Of a stretch of 64,000 bases of DNA, positions 32,533 through 40,167 are shown in pieces; the first letter of the stretch is position 1; each line of letters begins with the position of its first letter. A program made the translations under genes and the position numbers. Origin of the DNA: a virus. A model generated the notes under the pieces. The model saw only the letters and a program-made list of their open reading frames with translations. It was not told the origin of the DNA and searched no databases. The stretch lies in the IMG/VR virus record IMGVR_UViG_3300028801_000008, positions 37,167-101,166 of that record, one strand, 5' to 3'.

Positions 32533-32735
32533 GGCAGCAGGGCCCATTCCTTCACATTGTAGGTGTAGCCTTCGTCACTTTCCCAGCCTTCGCCTTTGAT
32601 GTACATGCCGACAGCCCAACCGCCGCCTTCCAGCTTCAACAGGCAGTCAGGACTGTACGCGGAGCCGTATATCTTGCGCGTAAGCGGCGGCTCCTCGGCC
32701 GCCGGGTGGAAGTCGCATATAATGGCACCCCTCAT
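32529..32735 (-). CDS. small hypothetical protein
   Basis: 68 residues from ATG 32735 (MRGAIICDFHPAAEE), ATGA overlap with the Lar-like gene; strand-rich, aromatic C-terminus. No family. Confidence 0.55.
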   Translation of the reverse strand: MRGAIICDFHPAAEEPPLTRKIYGSAYSPDCLLKLEGGGWAVGMYIKGEGWESDEGYTYNVKEWALLP

Positions 32736-33664
32736 TTGCCGCACCTCCGGTTCCACTTCGCCGCGCACTCGGCGAACGTCTTGCCGGTGATCGACAGGCT
32801 GCAAGTTACGCAGTAGATGCTGGTTGGAAAATCTCGGCTGCACACGTAATTGCTGGTACCGCAACAAGGGCACGGCAGCGGTGTTGGCTCCTCGACCTCC
32901 GTCACGGTGACGCGGAACTTCTTCGCCGGATCGGCGAGTGCGCCCACCTTATCCAGCGTCAGCTTCAGCTCAGAGCTGAAGCAATTTCCCGGCAGTTTAA
33001 CTACACCTTTCAGCGTCACATCGTACAGTTCTTGTCCGATGCAGCGCGCATCCGAGCTTTGATAGCTAGTGGTGATGAACGTTTGATCCAGCAGCGGCTT
33101 CTTCGCCTTGTCGCAACCAAGATACATGAACGAGTAGTCCGGATCCAACAACGGTTCCAGGAACTGCACCATGGAACGGGCGCAGTAGAGCAAAGTTCCT
33201 TCGCCTAGCCGGACCGCAAATATCCCGTTGAACTCCGGCTGGTGTACCGTTCCGACGTAGCCAATGTACTCAGAAGCGACACTGCCGTGCGGCACACTAG
33301 TAATACGCACCCTCTGCCCGACCTTGATCTCCTGCCAGGGTTCCATGAACTCAGAAGCGCACCAATAATATTCGCCGTACGCTGCTCGCACGCGGTACTG
33401 CGGCGAACCCTCATTTACCACGTGACCGATGATTCCGCTCCTGGTCTTCACTCGATCGCCGATCTTGAACTTCGCCATCTGTTTCTCCCTTTCCATTCGT
33501 TGATGCCAGTCGATAAGCTCCCGCAGTTGCTGCGTCGCGCTTGGTCGCGTAACGGTTACCGGCGGTTTGAAGTACGGTCTTGCTACGTTCCATGGCGGCC
33601 TCTTCTGCCGCTCAACCCAATCGTCTTTCCTAGTAAGTCGTTGATGAAACCACGGCCATCTCAC
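32732..33664 (-). CDS. SH3-like plus Lar-type zinc-ribbon protein
   Basis: 310 residues if the first start is used; an internal ATG at 33478 (GGGAG six bases upstream) gives MAKFKIGDRVKTRSG and a 248-residue product that is at least as likely. KOW/SH3-like repeats (IGDRVKTR, VGQRVRIT) are followed by a C-terminal CPCCGTSNYVC...CVTC and WNRRC. That is the Lar restriction-alleviation zinc-ribbon pattern. Lar proteins ease host type I restriction; the role here is not shown. Confidence 0.6.
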   Translation of the reverse strand: MRWPWFHQRLTRKDDWVERQKRPPWNVARPYFKPPVTVTRPSATQQLRELIDWHQRMEREKQMAKFKIGDRVKTRSGIIGHVVNEGSPQYRVRAAYGEYYWCASEFMEPWQEIKVGQRVRITSVPHGSVASEYIGYVGTVHQPEFNGIFAVRLGEGTLLYCARSMVQFLEPLLDPDYSFMYLGCDKAKKPLLDQTFITTSYQSSDARCIGQELYDVTLKGVVKLPGNCFSSELKLTLDKVGALADPAKKFRVTVTEVEEPTPLPCPCCGTSNYVCSRDFPTSIYCVTCSLSITGKTFAECAAKWNRRCGK

Positions 33665-33839
33665 GATGCCACCTCCCGTGCGACTCCTTGTCGACCACCA
33701 CGGAGCCGCACTTCTGGCAGGCCCAGCGCTCCATTGCGGCGGTGACCGGCGCGAAACCGCCCTCGTACCTAGGACCGTAGGCCGCCGACAACGCGGCTAC
33801 GACGATGTCGACGTACTGCTCCTGCGGTCGTCTAGGCAT
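33630..33839 (-). CDS. small zinc-finger protein
   Basis: 69 residues. ACQKCGSVVVDKESHGRWH is a CxxC...HxxxH-type finger near the C-terminus. ATG 33839. It overlaps the Lar-like gene by 35 bases. Confidence 0.6.
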   Translation of the reverse strand: MPRRPQEQYVDIVVAALSAAYGPRYEGGFAPVTAAMERWACQKCGSVVVDKESHGRWHREMAVVSSTTY

Positions 33840-34530
33840 GAATGCGTCCCTTCCGCTGCTTCACACTGCCGAGTTCGTCTTCCTCATCGTCCTCATCGTC
33901 TTCCTCATCGTCCTCATCGTCTTCCTCATCGTCCTCATCGTCTTCCTCATCGTCATCCAGATCCAGCGGCGCGCCCAATGACGCCATGCGCTCCAGCATT
34001 GCCACTTCGTCCTCAACGGCGAGTAGTTCCGTCTTGCCGCACTTGCACTCGTACTCGCAGCACTCGCCGCAGGACGGCTCGACCGACGCCACCCAATCCA
34101 CGAGCTGCTCCAGGGTCATCTTTCCTTCGCAGATGAAGAAGTCGAATGCCGTTACGATGATCGTACTGACCTTCACCGTAGTAACTGGAGAGATAACCAT
34201 ATTCATATTGACCGACCATTGCTGGAACCAGTCGGGAGCCTCCGACGCCTTCATCCACTGCGCGAGCCACGGCCAAAGTTCGACCACCTTGAGACGGCGG
34301 TTCACGGTCTCCTCGCGTTCCTTGCAGCCCTTAAACGTGATTTCTGGCTTCCCATCCACCATCTTCATGTCGGCGAGAGTGAACCCTGATTCCATCATCG
34401 TCTCGTACAAACTTTTGTGCTTCGCCACTCCCATGGCATTGCACGCCGCGCCCAGCACGCAGCTGTTCCAGTCTCCCGCCACCATCTTCACCGTCGTGCT
34501 GCCCAACATCATCGCTTCGCTTAGCTTCAT
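33832..34530 (-). CDS. hypothetical protein with acidic tandem-repeat tail
   Basis: 232 residues. N-terminal globular region (ALGSTTVKMVAGDW-like; GFTLADMKMVDGKP), central CGECCEYECKCG Cys cluster, then a 30-residue tail of almost only Asp/Glu encoded by a 21-bp tandem repeat. Acidic tails of this kind often mimic DNA or bind basic proteins, which is only inferred here. Confidence 0.6.
   Translation of the reverse strand: MKLSEAMMLGSTTVKMVAGDWNSCVLGAACNAMGVAKHKSLYETMMESGFTLADMKMVDGKPEITFKGCKEREETVNRRLKVVELWPWLAQWMKASEAPDWFQQWSVNMNMVISPVTTVKVSTIIVTAFDFFICEGKMTLEQLVDWVASVEPSCGECCEYECKCGKTELLAVEDEVAMLERMASLGAPLDLDDDEEDDEDDEEDDEDDEEDDEDDEEDELGSVKQRKGRIHA
33877..33955 (+). repeat. 21-bp tandem repeat encoding the acidic tail
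   Basis: Three full copies and one partial copy of GTCTTCCTCATCGTCCTCAT plus one base (plus-strand sense). On the minus strand they encode DDEEDDE units. Copy number may vary between isolates by slippage. Confidence 0.85.
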
Positions 34531-34559
34531 TGTGATTTCTCCTTTGTACTGTCGCTGCT

Positions 34560-35042
34560 TTAGTGGGTTGAAGGCGTAGTACTACCTATCGAAGTTGGAG
34601 CGCTGCTGCTACCGCAGTTCATAGGGCCTCCATTCAGGCTGATACAGTTGGTTGGCTTAACACTGTCAAGCACAATGGCAGGAGTCGACGTCACCCAACT
34701 GCCGCAAGGCAGTGTAGCGCCGCATGATGAGCCGTAGCACGGCGCTGACTTCGACACAATGAACTTGAAGTCGCTGCTGTACTCAAATCCGTACGTCCAT
34801 GCATATAATTGAATTCTGCGTCCTGGGTGCGTGGACTGCGCGGCTTCGTGCATACTGCTGTACTTATCCAGAATGGCGGCGTCGAATTCGCCCTGCCGCT
34901 TCTCCAGGTCGAGCTTGGCTTCATGCAGCGCCTTGGCTTGTGCGGCCTCTGCTGGTGTTAGCTGCGCCACGGTGGCGGTCTGCGCTGAGGCTCCCAGCGA
35001 AGCGGCAAGCAGTAATGCGATTACGAGCAGTGCGTTTCTCAT
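34560..35042 (-). CDS. exported Cys-rich hypothetical protein
   Basis: 160 residues. MRNALLVIALLLAASLGASA is a clear Sec signal with an AxA cleavage site. The mature part has a helical Ala/Gln-rich segment, then a Ser/Thr/Cys-rich C-terminal region with CYGSSCG and NCGSS. Probably periplasmic and disulfide-bonded. Confidence 0.65.
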   Translation of the reverse strand: MRNALLVIALLLAASLGASAQTATVAQLTPAEAAQAKALHEAKLDLEKRQGEFDAAILDKYSSMHEAAQSTHPGRRIQLYAWTYGFEYSSDFKFIVSKSAPCYGSSCGATLPCGSWVTSTPAIVLDSVKPTNCISLNGGPMNCGSSSAPTSIGSTTPSTH

Positions 35043-35230
35043 ATCTTGTTCCTTTCCCCTCGCAGGGCTTTATGGCACGGATGTGCGCACTTCAGCGAAT
35101 GGCACCTTCCGCAAGTGCCCTTCGCGCATGCCGCGCTGACCCCAATCGGTATCCGCTATAACCGGATGGTGCACGTTCCGATTGGGCTTGCGCGCCAGGT
35201 TGATGCTGTGATTAGCCGTTCTCGGTTGCA
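35043..35230. other. 188-bp structured intergenic region
   Basis: No gene seen. Nested hairpins: CCCAATCGG (35141-35149) pairs with CCGATTGGG (35178-35186) around a small ATCCG/CGGAT hairpin (35151-35155 with 35163-35167); GGCAC/GTGCC lies at 35101-35119. Candidate leader, regulatory RNA or terminator between two exported-protein genes. Confidence 0.4.
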
Positions 35231-35551
35231 TTACTTCTTGACCGGTGCCGGTGGTGCGGCTGGCTTCTTGTACTGCAGAGTCTGGTAGTTGAATGTGTAG
35301 TCATCGGGTAAGCCGAGTTCCTTTTTCACCTTGGCCACGGTAGCCTCCACGTTTTGTCCCGCTGACTGCAGTGCCTTGGCGCTGTACGCCTCAGCTTGTT
35401 TCAGCATCTGCTGGTCTTTCTGCGCCAGCTGATAGTCCTTGATGGCGAGCTGAATCTTGCTGCTCTGCAGTTCGTTAGGCTGCTTTACCGCTTGGGCGAA
35501 TGCTACCGGCGCTACGAGCATTGCTGCGAGTACTGCGTGCTTCAAATTCAT
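35231..35551 (-). CDS. exported hypothetical protein
   Basis: 106 residues from ATG 35551 (AAGGAG upstream). A Sec signal, MNLKHAVLAAMLVAPVAFAQ, is followed by a helical Gln/Lys-rich body and a Pro/Ala-rich end. Probably periplasmic. Confidence 0.65.
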   Translation of the reverse strand: MNLKHAVLAAMLVAPVAFAQAVKQPNELQSSKIQLAIKDYQLAQKDQQMLKQAEAYSAKALQSAGQNVEATVAKVKKELGLPDDYTFNYQTLQYKKPAAPPAPVKK

Positions 35552-35608
35552 TGTGTCTCCTTGACTTGGTTTGACCTGCGTGATGGACAAGCACCTTGGT
35601 TCCTGGTG

Positions 35609-36070
35609 CTACGGATTCAAGATCGTCGTCCCCCAGAAGTCGCCCGGAGGGAATATGGGATCGTTAAGCAAAGTGCCGTTCTTCCAGTTCAGCAGCACCT
35701 TGCCCACGCGCCCGTTGCCGTCCTCGAACGGGTGGATGAGCTCGAACTGGCGGTAGAAGTCGAGCGGGGCGAGCTCCGCTTGCCGCGCCAGCAGGTCCGC
35801 GAGCAGGTTCGGAACGTCCACGGCGCGCGGCGGAATGGAGTTTCCCACCCGCACCTCGCACGTCCTCAGCCCGCGACGGTTCTTGTAGCGCTCGACGCGT
35901 GTGCCCAGCGCGACGACGTCCTCCGTCAGCAGCGTCCTAGCGTGCCGCCCGGTGTATATCATGTAGCTCCAGGCGTCCAGCATCCAGCCGACGCGCTCCA
36001 CGCCGTCCAGTTCGCCGAGGTTGTGCCCCTGTCGCCACACCTCCTCGGCGCAATACTCTGGGATAGTCAC
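35609..36070 (-). CDS. Fic-domain protein
   Basis: 153 residues from a GTG at 36070 (GGAGG seven bases upstream); the longer open frame is a shadow. FELIHPFEDGNGRVGKVLLN (about 118-137) is the Fic motif HPFxxGNGRxxR with Lys replacing the last Arg. Fic enzymes transfer AMP, UMP or phosphocholine to target proteins. The last-Arg change may reduce or alter activity. The short N-terminus gives no toxin-antitoxin context; no antitoxin inhibitory helix is evident. Confidence 0.7.
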   Translation of the reverse strand: MTIPEYCAEEVWRQGHNLGELDGVERVGWMLDAWSYMIYTGRHARTLLTEDVVALGTRVERYKNRRGLRTCEVRVGNSIPPRAVDVPNLLADLLARQAELAPLDFYRQFELIHPFEDGNGRVGKVLLNWKNGTLLNDPIFPPGDFWGTTILNP

Positions 36071-36210
36071 GCCATCTCCTCCGCTTCCTGCCTGCTCGCT
36101 GCCGCTTCTACGCAACGCTGCTCCGACACGAACGGTCCGCGCCTTCCGGCCCTGCAGTCGAAGTACCAATCCGCGCCGATCTTGTACGGCTCATACAGCT
36201 CGTTTCTCAT
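36067..36210 (-). CDS. small hypothetical protein
   Basis: 47 residues beginning MRNELYEPYKIGADWYFDCR. ATG 36210 has AAGGAG seven bases upstream; the stop overlaps the Fic start (GTGA). No family; might be a Fic partner by position alone. Confidence 0.6.
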   Translation of the reverse strand: MRNELYEPYKIGADWYFDCRAGRRGPFVSEQRCVEAAASRQEAEEMA

Positions 36211-36232
36211 ACCGCTGCTCCTTGCTTGGTGG

Positions 36233-36409
36233 CTAGACCGCTACGGGTCCAGTGACAGCGTGTGCCAGACAAAGTGGCGTACGAGCGGAAGGGTTAGGCT
36301 TCTTACTGGCTTTACTTTGCGTGTAACCGAAGCGAATGGCTGACGAGGTACAGACTGCACAAGTGCGATTGGTGCTTTCTGCGCGCTCGATGTACTGAAT
36401 GTTCTTCAT
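36233..36409 (-). CDS. small zinc-ribbon-like protein
   Basis: 58 residues beginning MKNIQYIERAESTNRTCAVC; a later LCLAH completes a CxxC...CxxxH set. ATG 36409 has AGGAG upstream and a consensus-like promoter lies 30 bases further upstream. Confidence 0.6.
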   Translation of the reverse strand: MKNIQYIERAESTNRTCAVCTSSAIRFGYTQSKASKKPNPSARTPLCLAHAVTGPVAV

Positions 36410-36440
36410 GGTTCTCCTTGTCTGGTTGCTTAGTGAATTA

Positions 36441-36468
36441 ATTATAAGCTAGGCGCTTCCAGGGTCAA
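36441..36468 (-). promoter_or_regulatory. sigma70-like promoter
   Basis: On the minus strand TTGACC (36468-36463), 16-base spacer, TATAAT (36446-36441). It would drive the 58-residue zinc-ribbon gene and the Fic operon. This is the only one of the recurring TATAAT sites with a good -35. Confidence 0.6.
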
Positions 36469-36584
36469 TCATCCCACCCAGCCCACTTCGACGCGATCAA
36501 GACCGCGAACAGCAACATTACGAACGCCACGACGGCAAATACGCCAACCGCCGCCAGCGCGACAACGACTACGACCAGAGGCAT
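36465..36584 (-). CDS. 39-residue membrane peptide
   Basis: MPLVVVVVALAAVGVFAVVA continues into a second hydrophobic run and ends KWAGWDD. ATG 36584 has GAGG upstream; it starts two bases after the preceding gene ends. Confidence 0.55.
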   Translation of the reverse strand: MPLVVVVVALAAVGVFAVVAFVMLLFAVLIASKWAGWDD

Positions 36585-36586
36585 AA

Positions 36587-36772
36587 TCACAGTTTCCTCA
36601 TTTCCGCCAGCGCTCGCGTAAGGTCCATGGACGCGCGCCGCAGCGCTCCGGTGAGCTTCGGCGATGAATCCACCCAGTTTGCGTCGCCGCCTGTTCTGTA
36701 AGTTAACATGTCTGCGAGTGTGAGAAACCTTCTCGCGGCGACCTTCGCCTCTTCGACGGCCTCGATCCTCAT
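36587..36772 (-). CDS. small helical hypothetical protein
   Basis: 61 residues, two amphipathic helices, no known family. It starts at 36772, overlapping the previous gene's end by four bases. Confidence 0.6.
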   Translation of the reverse strand: MRIEAVEEAKVAARRFLTLADMLTYRTGGDANWVDSSPKLTGALRRASMDLTRALAEMRKL

Positions 36773-36939
36773 TTTACGGCCTCCTTACGTCGCTCTAGCA
36801 GTTCGTGTAGAAGCATGGCCACGTCATTGTAAGCGGCGCTGGCGTCTATCACTTTGGTATAACCGGGGTACGCTTCCGAAGCCTCAATCAGCTCCAACAC
36901 GCGCTCCTCCGGCACAAGCTCCTTTAACACGTCACTCAT
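36769..36939 (-). CDS. small acidic helical protein
   Basis: 56 residues from ATG 36939 (MSDVLKELVPEERVLELIEA), ATGA overlap with the zinc-finger gene. No family. Confidence 0.6.
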   Translation of the reverse strand: MSDVLKELVPEERVLELIEASEAYPGYTKVIDASAAYNDVAMLLHELLERRKEAVK

Positions 36940-37097
36940 AACCTCGTACCCTTCCCGCCGCAGAACAGGCAGTGCTTCTTGACGATCTGCTCGAACTGGG
37001 CGCAGGTGACCACGCCGGTGCCCGAGCACGCGGTGCAGACGCTCGGAAGCTTAGGCAGTACCGGCTTGGTCGTCGTCTTTCTTGTCGAGCTTGGCAT
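36936..37097 (-). CDS. DnaJ-type zinc-finger mini-protein
   Basis: 53 residues beginning MPSSTRKTTTKPVLPKLPSV, then CTACSGTGVVTC and CLFCGGKGT: two CxxCxGxG halves, one zinc site as in DnaJ. ATG 37097 has AAGGAG six bases upstream. No J-domain is present. It is a sibling of the finger in the 26490-26828 protein. Confidence 0.65.
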   Translation of the reverse strand: MPSSTRKTTTKPVLPKLPSVCTACSGTGVVTCAQFEQIVKKHCLFCGGKGTRL

Positions 37098-37224
37098 TGG
37101 CGGCTCCTTCCCAGCGCAGCTTCACCATCAAGTCGCAGAAATTGCTCCAGATGTTGGCCACCGTCAGCAGGCTGAAGATGAACGCCGTCAACACGACGAT
37201 CGGATGGTCGAACAAGAAGTCCAT
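37051..37224 (-). CDS. small membrane protein
   Basis: 57 residues from ATG 37224. MDFLFDHPIVVLTAFIFSLL gives one membrane segment and a charged C-terminal tail. It overlaps the zinc-finger gene by 47 bases in another frame. Confidence 0.55.
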   Translation of the reverse strand: MDFLFDHPIVVLTAFIFSLLTVANIWSNFCDLMVKLRWEGAANAKLDKKDDDQAGTA

Positions 37225-37754
37225 CAATCGGTATCTCCTTCTTCGTCCGTGGTTCCCAGCAGCTTGCGCGTCATGGGACTGAATCCCACGAACGAATTGA
37301 ATTCGACCGGTGCGTAGTTCTCGCGCTCCAATGACAACAGCTTGCAATGCTTCGGTAGTTCGAGTTCCAGCGTGTGCAGGTGGCCGTGCACGTTCAGCAC
37401 CGCCCCGTCGGGCAGCGTGACCTGCGGCGCGTGCGTCAGCCAGACTCCGCCATGCAGGATGCCCTGCGCGACGAACTGGAAGCCGTTCCGCATGTACCAG
37501 CCATTCGACTCGTGGTCATGGTTGCCTCGCACAAGCACCTTCTTGCCAGGCAGATGCACCAAAATGTTGAACAACGTTCCGTTCTTGCCCAGTATGACGT
37601 CTCCAAGGTGGAATACAAGGTCTTCAAGGCTTACCAGTTTGCGCCAATTGGCAATCACCCGCTCCTGGAAGTCGGCCGGTCTATGACCCTCGCGCACCAG
37701 CATGTCGTGGTTGAAGTGCGTGTCCGTGATCAGCCACGTCCTTGCCGGCCTCAT
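37224..37754 (-). CDS. calcineurin-like metallophosphoesterase
   Basis: 176 residues from ATG 37754 (ATGA overlap). Motifs in order: TDTHFNH, VFHLGDVILG, VLVRGNHDHES, GVWLTHAPQ and NVHGHLHTLE, the full metallophosphoesterase set. Typical phage members act on cyclic or 2',3' nucleotides or phosphodiesters. The longer open frame upstream is a shadow of the 138-residue gene. Confidence 0.85.
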   Translation of the reverse strand: MRPARTWLITDTHFNHDMLVREGHRPADFQERVIANWRKLVSLEDLVFHLGDVILGKNGTLFNILVHLPGKKVLVRGNHDHESNGWYMRNGFQFVAQGILHGGVWLTHAPQVTLPDGAVLNVHGHLHTLELELPKHCKLLSLERENYAPVEFNSFVGFSPMTRKLLGTTDEEGDTD

Positions 37755-38167
37755 CGCGTCCTCGCAGTGATGAGCTCGTGCAGCGTCTTGGCAGCGTCCT
37801 CCGACAGCACCTGCCCTGCCAGCCGCTCCGCGATCTGCCGCACCACTGGGTTTGGCTTCTTGGGCAGCAGCTTGTTGTTGCGGTCGGTTATGAATCCGTT
37901 CAGCAGCCTGCCAAGATCCTCCCAATCTACATCGTACACCGCCTTTCTACGCAGGTAGCTCAGCCAGTTAGACCGCTCTACTTCCGTGATGTCCTCCCAC
38001 GGCAGCTGCAGGAACGGCACCGTGGCCCGAACCCGCACGTACCACCGTTCTTTAAACTCAGCATTGTTTTCACTCCAAGGGCACTTAGACAGGTATGCCA
38101 TGCCATGCCAAACCTCGTACGCCGCCTTCGCTGCCGCCTCAATCTGCTCTTCCGTCAATTGCTTCAT
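37751..38167 (-). CDS. hypothetical protein
   Basis: 138 residues from ATG 38167 (AAGGAGG upstream). Mostly helical with several Trp (WLSYLRRKAVYDVDWEDL). No known family. Confidence 0.6.
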   Translation of the reverse strand: MKQLTEEQIEAAAKAAYEVWHGMAYLSKCPWSENNAEFKERWYVRVRATVPFLQLPWEDITEVERSNWLSYLRRKAVYDVDWEDLGRLLNGFITDRNNKLLPKKPNPVVRQIAERLAGQVLSEDAAKTLHELITARTR

Positions 38168-38399
38168 GGTGCCTCCTTCTAAGCTCTGTATCTGATTCTC
38201 CAAGCATTCTCGTAAGACTGTTCAGCGTGTATACGTAACCCAACGGCATGCACAAACGCTCGCTCAGCACTTCTAGCTTTGTTTCCAGGAAGACGAGCCC
38301 AGACGGCGCGGTCGTCCAGCCACGCAGCGGCGGTAGGAAGTACGCCGTGGTGGAGGCCGCGAACAGGCCGATGAAGCCTCTCCTACTTAGGTCGGCCAT
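38139..38399 (-). CDS. Tat-signal small protein
   Basis: 86 residues from ATG 38399 (AAAGGAGG upstream). MADLSRRGFIGLFAAS carries the twin-Arg pattern SRRGFIG and a hydrophobic run, so it may be exported folded by Tat. The rest is helical with no cofactor motif. A Tat signal on an 86-residue phage protein is unusual. Confidence 0.55.
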   Translation of the reverse strand: MADLSRRGFIGLFAASTTAYFLPPLRGWTTAPSGLVFLETKLEVLSERLCMPLGYVYTLNSLTRMLGESDTELRRRHHEAIDGRAD

Positions 38400-38617
38400 T
38401 CCAACTCCTCCTTTACCTGCTTCTTCGCCTCGGGCGTCAGCCCTTGCAGCGCGGTGTAGTCGCGCCCAATAGATACGCGAGACCGCGCCCTGCAAAGAGC
38501 GCAAGTGTGGTCGTACCAGCCGTGCGCCTTCTGGTGAGTGTCCAACACGGACAGCACCGCTTCTCCTTCTTCGCGTTGCAACTCCACGATCCAAAGGTCA
38601 CGCTTTGACTCCGGCAT
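38387..38617 (-). CDS. hypothetical protein
   Basis: 76 residues, acidic N-terminus, one CALCRA Cys pair, ends EELEWPT. It overlaps the Tat-signal gene by 13 bases. Confidence 0.55.
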   Translation of the reverse strand: MPESKRDLWIVELQREEGEAVLSVLDTHQKAHGWYDHTCALCRARSRVSIGRDYTALQGLTPEAKKQVKEELEWPT

Positions 38618-38879
38618 TCTCTAGCTCCTTCCTGGCCTCGACAAGCAGCAGTTCGCGGCCGACAGTGTACGGATGCATGTGCGCCCACACACCGCCGATG
38701 TAAGGCGGTTCGCTGCGCAGTACCATGGCCCAGAACAGCACCTTGGCGTTGACAGGAAACTCCACGGCCACCGTGAAGACCGCCGGAACGGTTTTCACCC
38801 ATACCTGCCTGCAGCAGCCTATCTCGTCCAGCAACCGGAGCTCGGTGTTCTCGCCCCAGCAAAGCATCTCAAATGTCAT
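38598..38879 (-). CDS. hypothetical protein
   Basis: 93 residues, alternating strands (VKTVPAVFTVAVEFPVNAKVLFW) and a CC pair. ATGA overlap upstream. No family recognised. Confidence 0.6.
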   Translation of the reverse strand: MTFEMLCWGENTELRLLDEIGCCRQVWVKTVPAVFTVAVEFPVNAKVLFWAMVLRSEPPYIGGVWAHMHPYTVGRELLLVEARKELENAGVKA

Positions 38880-39121
38880 CCCTTATCCTCCCTCGGCGCG
38901 CAGCCTTTCCAGACCTCGCCATCCTTCAACTCTCGCATCTCGATCATGGCCGACATCTCATACGTTCTGCCGCAGTGGCAACAGCGAACAGCATATGCGA
39001 AATCAGCGTCTATGTGGAATTGCTCGCCGCAAATGCAGTACACGTCCATGCAGACATTGGTACCCTTCCACTGGATGAACGCATTCGGTCGCGGCAAGTT
39101 CCTTGTTGCCCATTTGCTCAT
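38876..39121 (-). CDS. small zinc-ribbon protein
   Basis: 81 residues. YCICGEQF and CCHCGRTYE form a CxC...CxxC zinc ribbon. Start overlaps the upstream stop. Function unknown. Confidence 0.6.
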   Translation of the reverse strand: MSKWATRNLPRPNAFIQWKGTNVCMDVYCICGEQFHIDADFAYAVRCCHCGRTYEMSAMIEMRELKDGEVWKGCAPREDKG

Positions 39122-39399
39122 TTCCTCGCCTCCAAAGTGCCGTTCATCACCGCCCGAGCGGCTTTGGCGCGCTGCAAGAAGCCGCTGACGCCGGCCTCTC
39201 CTCCGCGCACGGACTCGAACAGTGACTTCAGACCGGCCTCGTACGGCTCCATGTACGCCGCGCCCAGCTTCTCGTAGAACACCTTCTTGAACGGCTCGAA
39301 GCCGTATCCGACCAGTGCGTCCAGCGCGCCGGCCTCAGCTTCCGTAATTTCCATCGTTACCTTCGCTTCCACAATGCCGCGCATTCCTAGTTTCGCCAT
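39118..39399 (-). CDS. hypothetical helical protein
   Basis: 93 residues from ATG 39399 (GAGGAG upstream, TGATG overlap). Helical, with a mixed acidic/basic core (EAEAGALDALVGYGFEPFKK). No family. Confidence 0.6.
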   Translation of the reverse strand: MAKLGMRGIVEAKVTMEITEAEAGALDALVGYGFEPFKKVFYEKLGAAYMEPYEAGLKSLFESVRGGEAGVSGFLQRAKAARAVMNGTLEARK

Positions 39400-39580
39400 C
39401 ACTTCTCCTCGATCCACGGCACGTAGCCATTCCTTGCGTCCTCTTGTAGCGCAGCATCCAGAAACAACTCACCGACAAGCGTCTTTGGCACGGCGCGTCG
39501 CGTCCATCTACAAATATCAGGCCTCTGGCGTTCACACATCGTTGCTTTGGTTTGTCCACTCTCACGACAACTTCGCTCAT
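39399..39580 (-). pseudogene. small gene broken by a 2-base indel
   Basis: ATG 39580 (AGGAGG upstream) starts MSEVVVRVDKPKQRC. Only after a shift at a TG run (39533-39538) does the frame give a natural continuation, RPDICRWTRRAVPKTLVGEL, ending at the next gene's TGATG. The two parts together would be a 59-residue protein. It is either truly broken or a sequencing indel. Confidence 0.5.
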
Positions 39581-39867
39581 CAGTCCCTCCTCGCGTCGCA
39601 CTGGTACTCCACGAACTCCTCCGCCTTGTCCACGACGTTGAACTCCCTCGAAACCGAGTCCTTCGCGCCTCCGCTATATAGCGCGTCGGCCATAAACATG
39701 CCGTGGTACGCCGACACGAAGCCGCACGTATGGTATGCCTCGCCAGCCGGGGCGATCCAATACTCCAGTTCGTTGGCCGACGGGTCGTAGCTCCAGAACG
39801 GGTCGTGATGATTGTTGGGTTGCGTGGATAGCCCGAGTAGGAGCGCGCCGTGCAGTAGCAGTGTCAT
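39580..39867 (-). CDS. exported/membrane hypothetical protein
   Basis: 95 residues; MTLLLHGALLLGLS is a short hydrophobic N-terminus, possibly a signal. The body is acidic and aromatic (GFVSAYHGMFMADALYSG). It overlaps the next start (TGATG). The gap 39868-39984 beyond it shows no gene I can support. Confidence 0.55.
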   Translation of the reverse strand: MTLLLHGALLLGLSTQPNNHHDPFWSYDPSANELEYWIAPAGEAYHTCGFVSAYHGMFMADALYSGGAKDSVSREFNVVDKAEEFVEYQCDARRD

Positions 39868-39984
39868 GGTATCCTCTTTACATGCGTCGTTTTAATTTCT
39901 TTCATTGTCTTCCTCCACGCGCGTCGTGCCACACACCGTAGATGTGCTCGTTGGCGGTGCCAAGAATCTGCAACAGCTAGGGTC

Positions 39985-40167
39985 TTATTCATTCGGTTTT
40001 CTCCGTCTCTTACTCCATTCTTCCCGGCAAGCTAATGCGAACCGCCCCATTTCAAACAGAAGGCAGAAAGGAAAACCAGTTATTACCGCAAGCAGTAGGT
40101 CACTATCGTCCATGCCAGCAATGACTTCCGCTTCTGTTTTCGGTGTCGGGGTGAGGGGCTTATTCAT
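39985..40167 (-). CDS. small membrane-associated protein
   Basis: 60 residues from ATG 40167. A hydrophobic segment (LLLAVITGFPFCLLFEMG) is followed by a basic tail (EEWSKRRRKPNE). It overlaps the preceding gene by eight bases. Confidence 0.55.
   Translation of the reverse strand: MNKPLTPTPKTEAEVIAGMDDSDLLLAVITGFPFCLLFEMGRFALACREEWSKRRRKPNE

Noticed and set aside
33877-33955. Tandem repeat as a possible origin or binding site
   Set aside because: It lies in frame inside a gene and encodes an acidic tail; coding explanation is sufficient.
33842-34579. Plus-strand frame with long poly-Ser run
   Set aside because: Reverse reading of the Asp/Glu tandem repeat and the gene around it; no start signal.
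39868-39984. Short frames of 13 and 22 codons in the gap
   Set aside because: No good start signals and too short to support; left unannotated.
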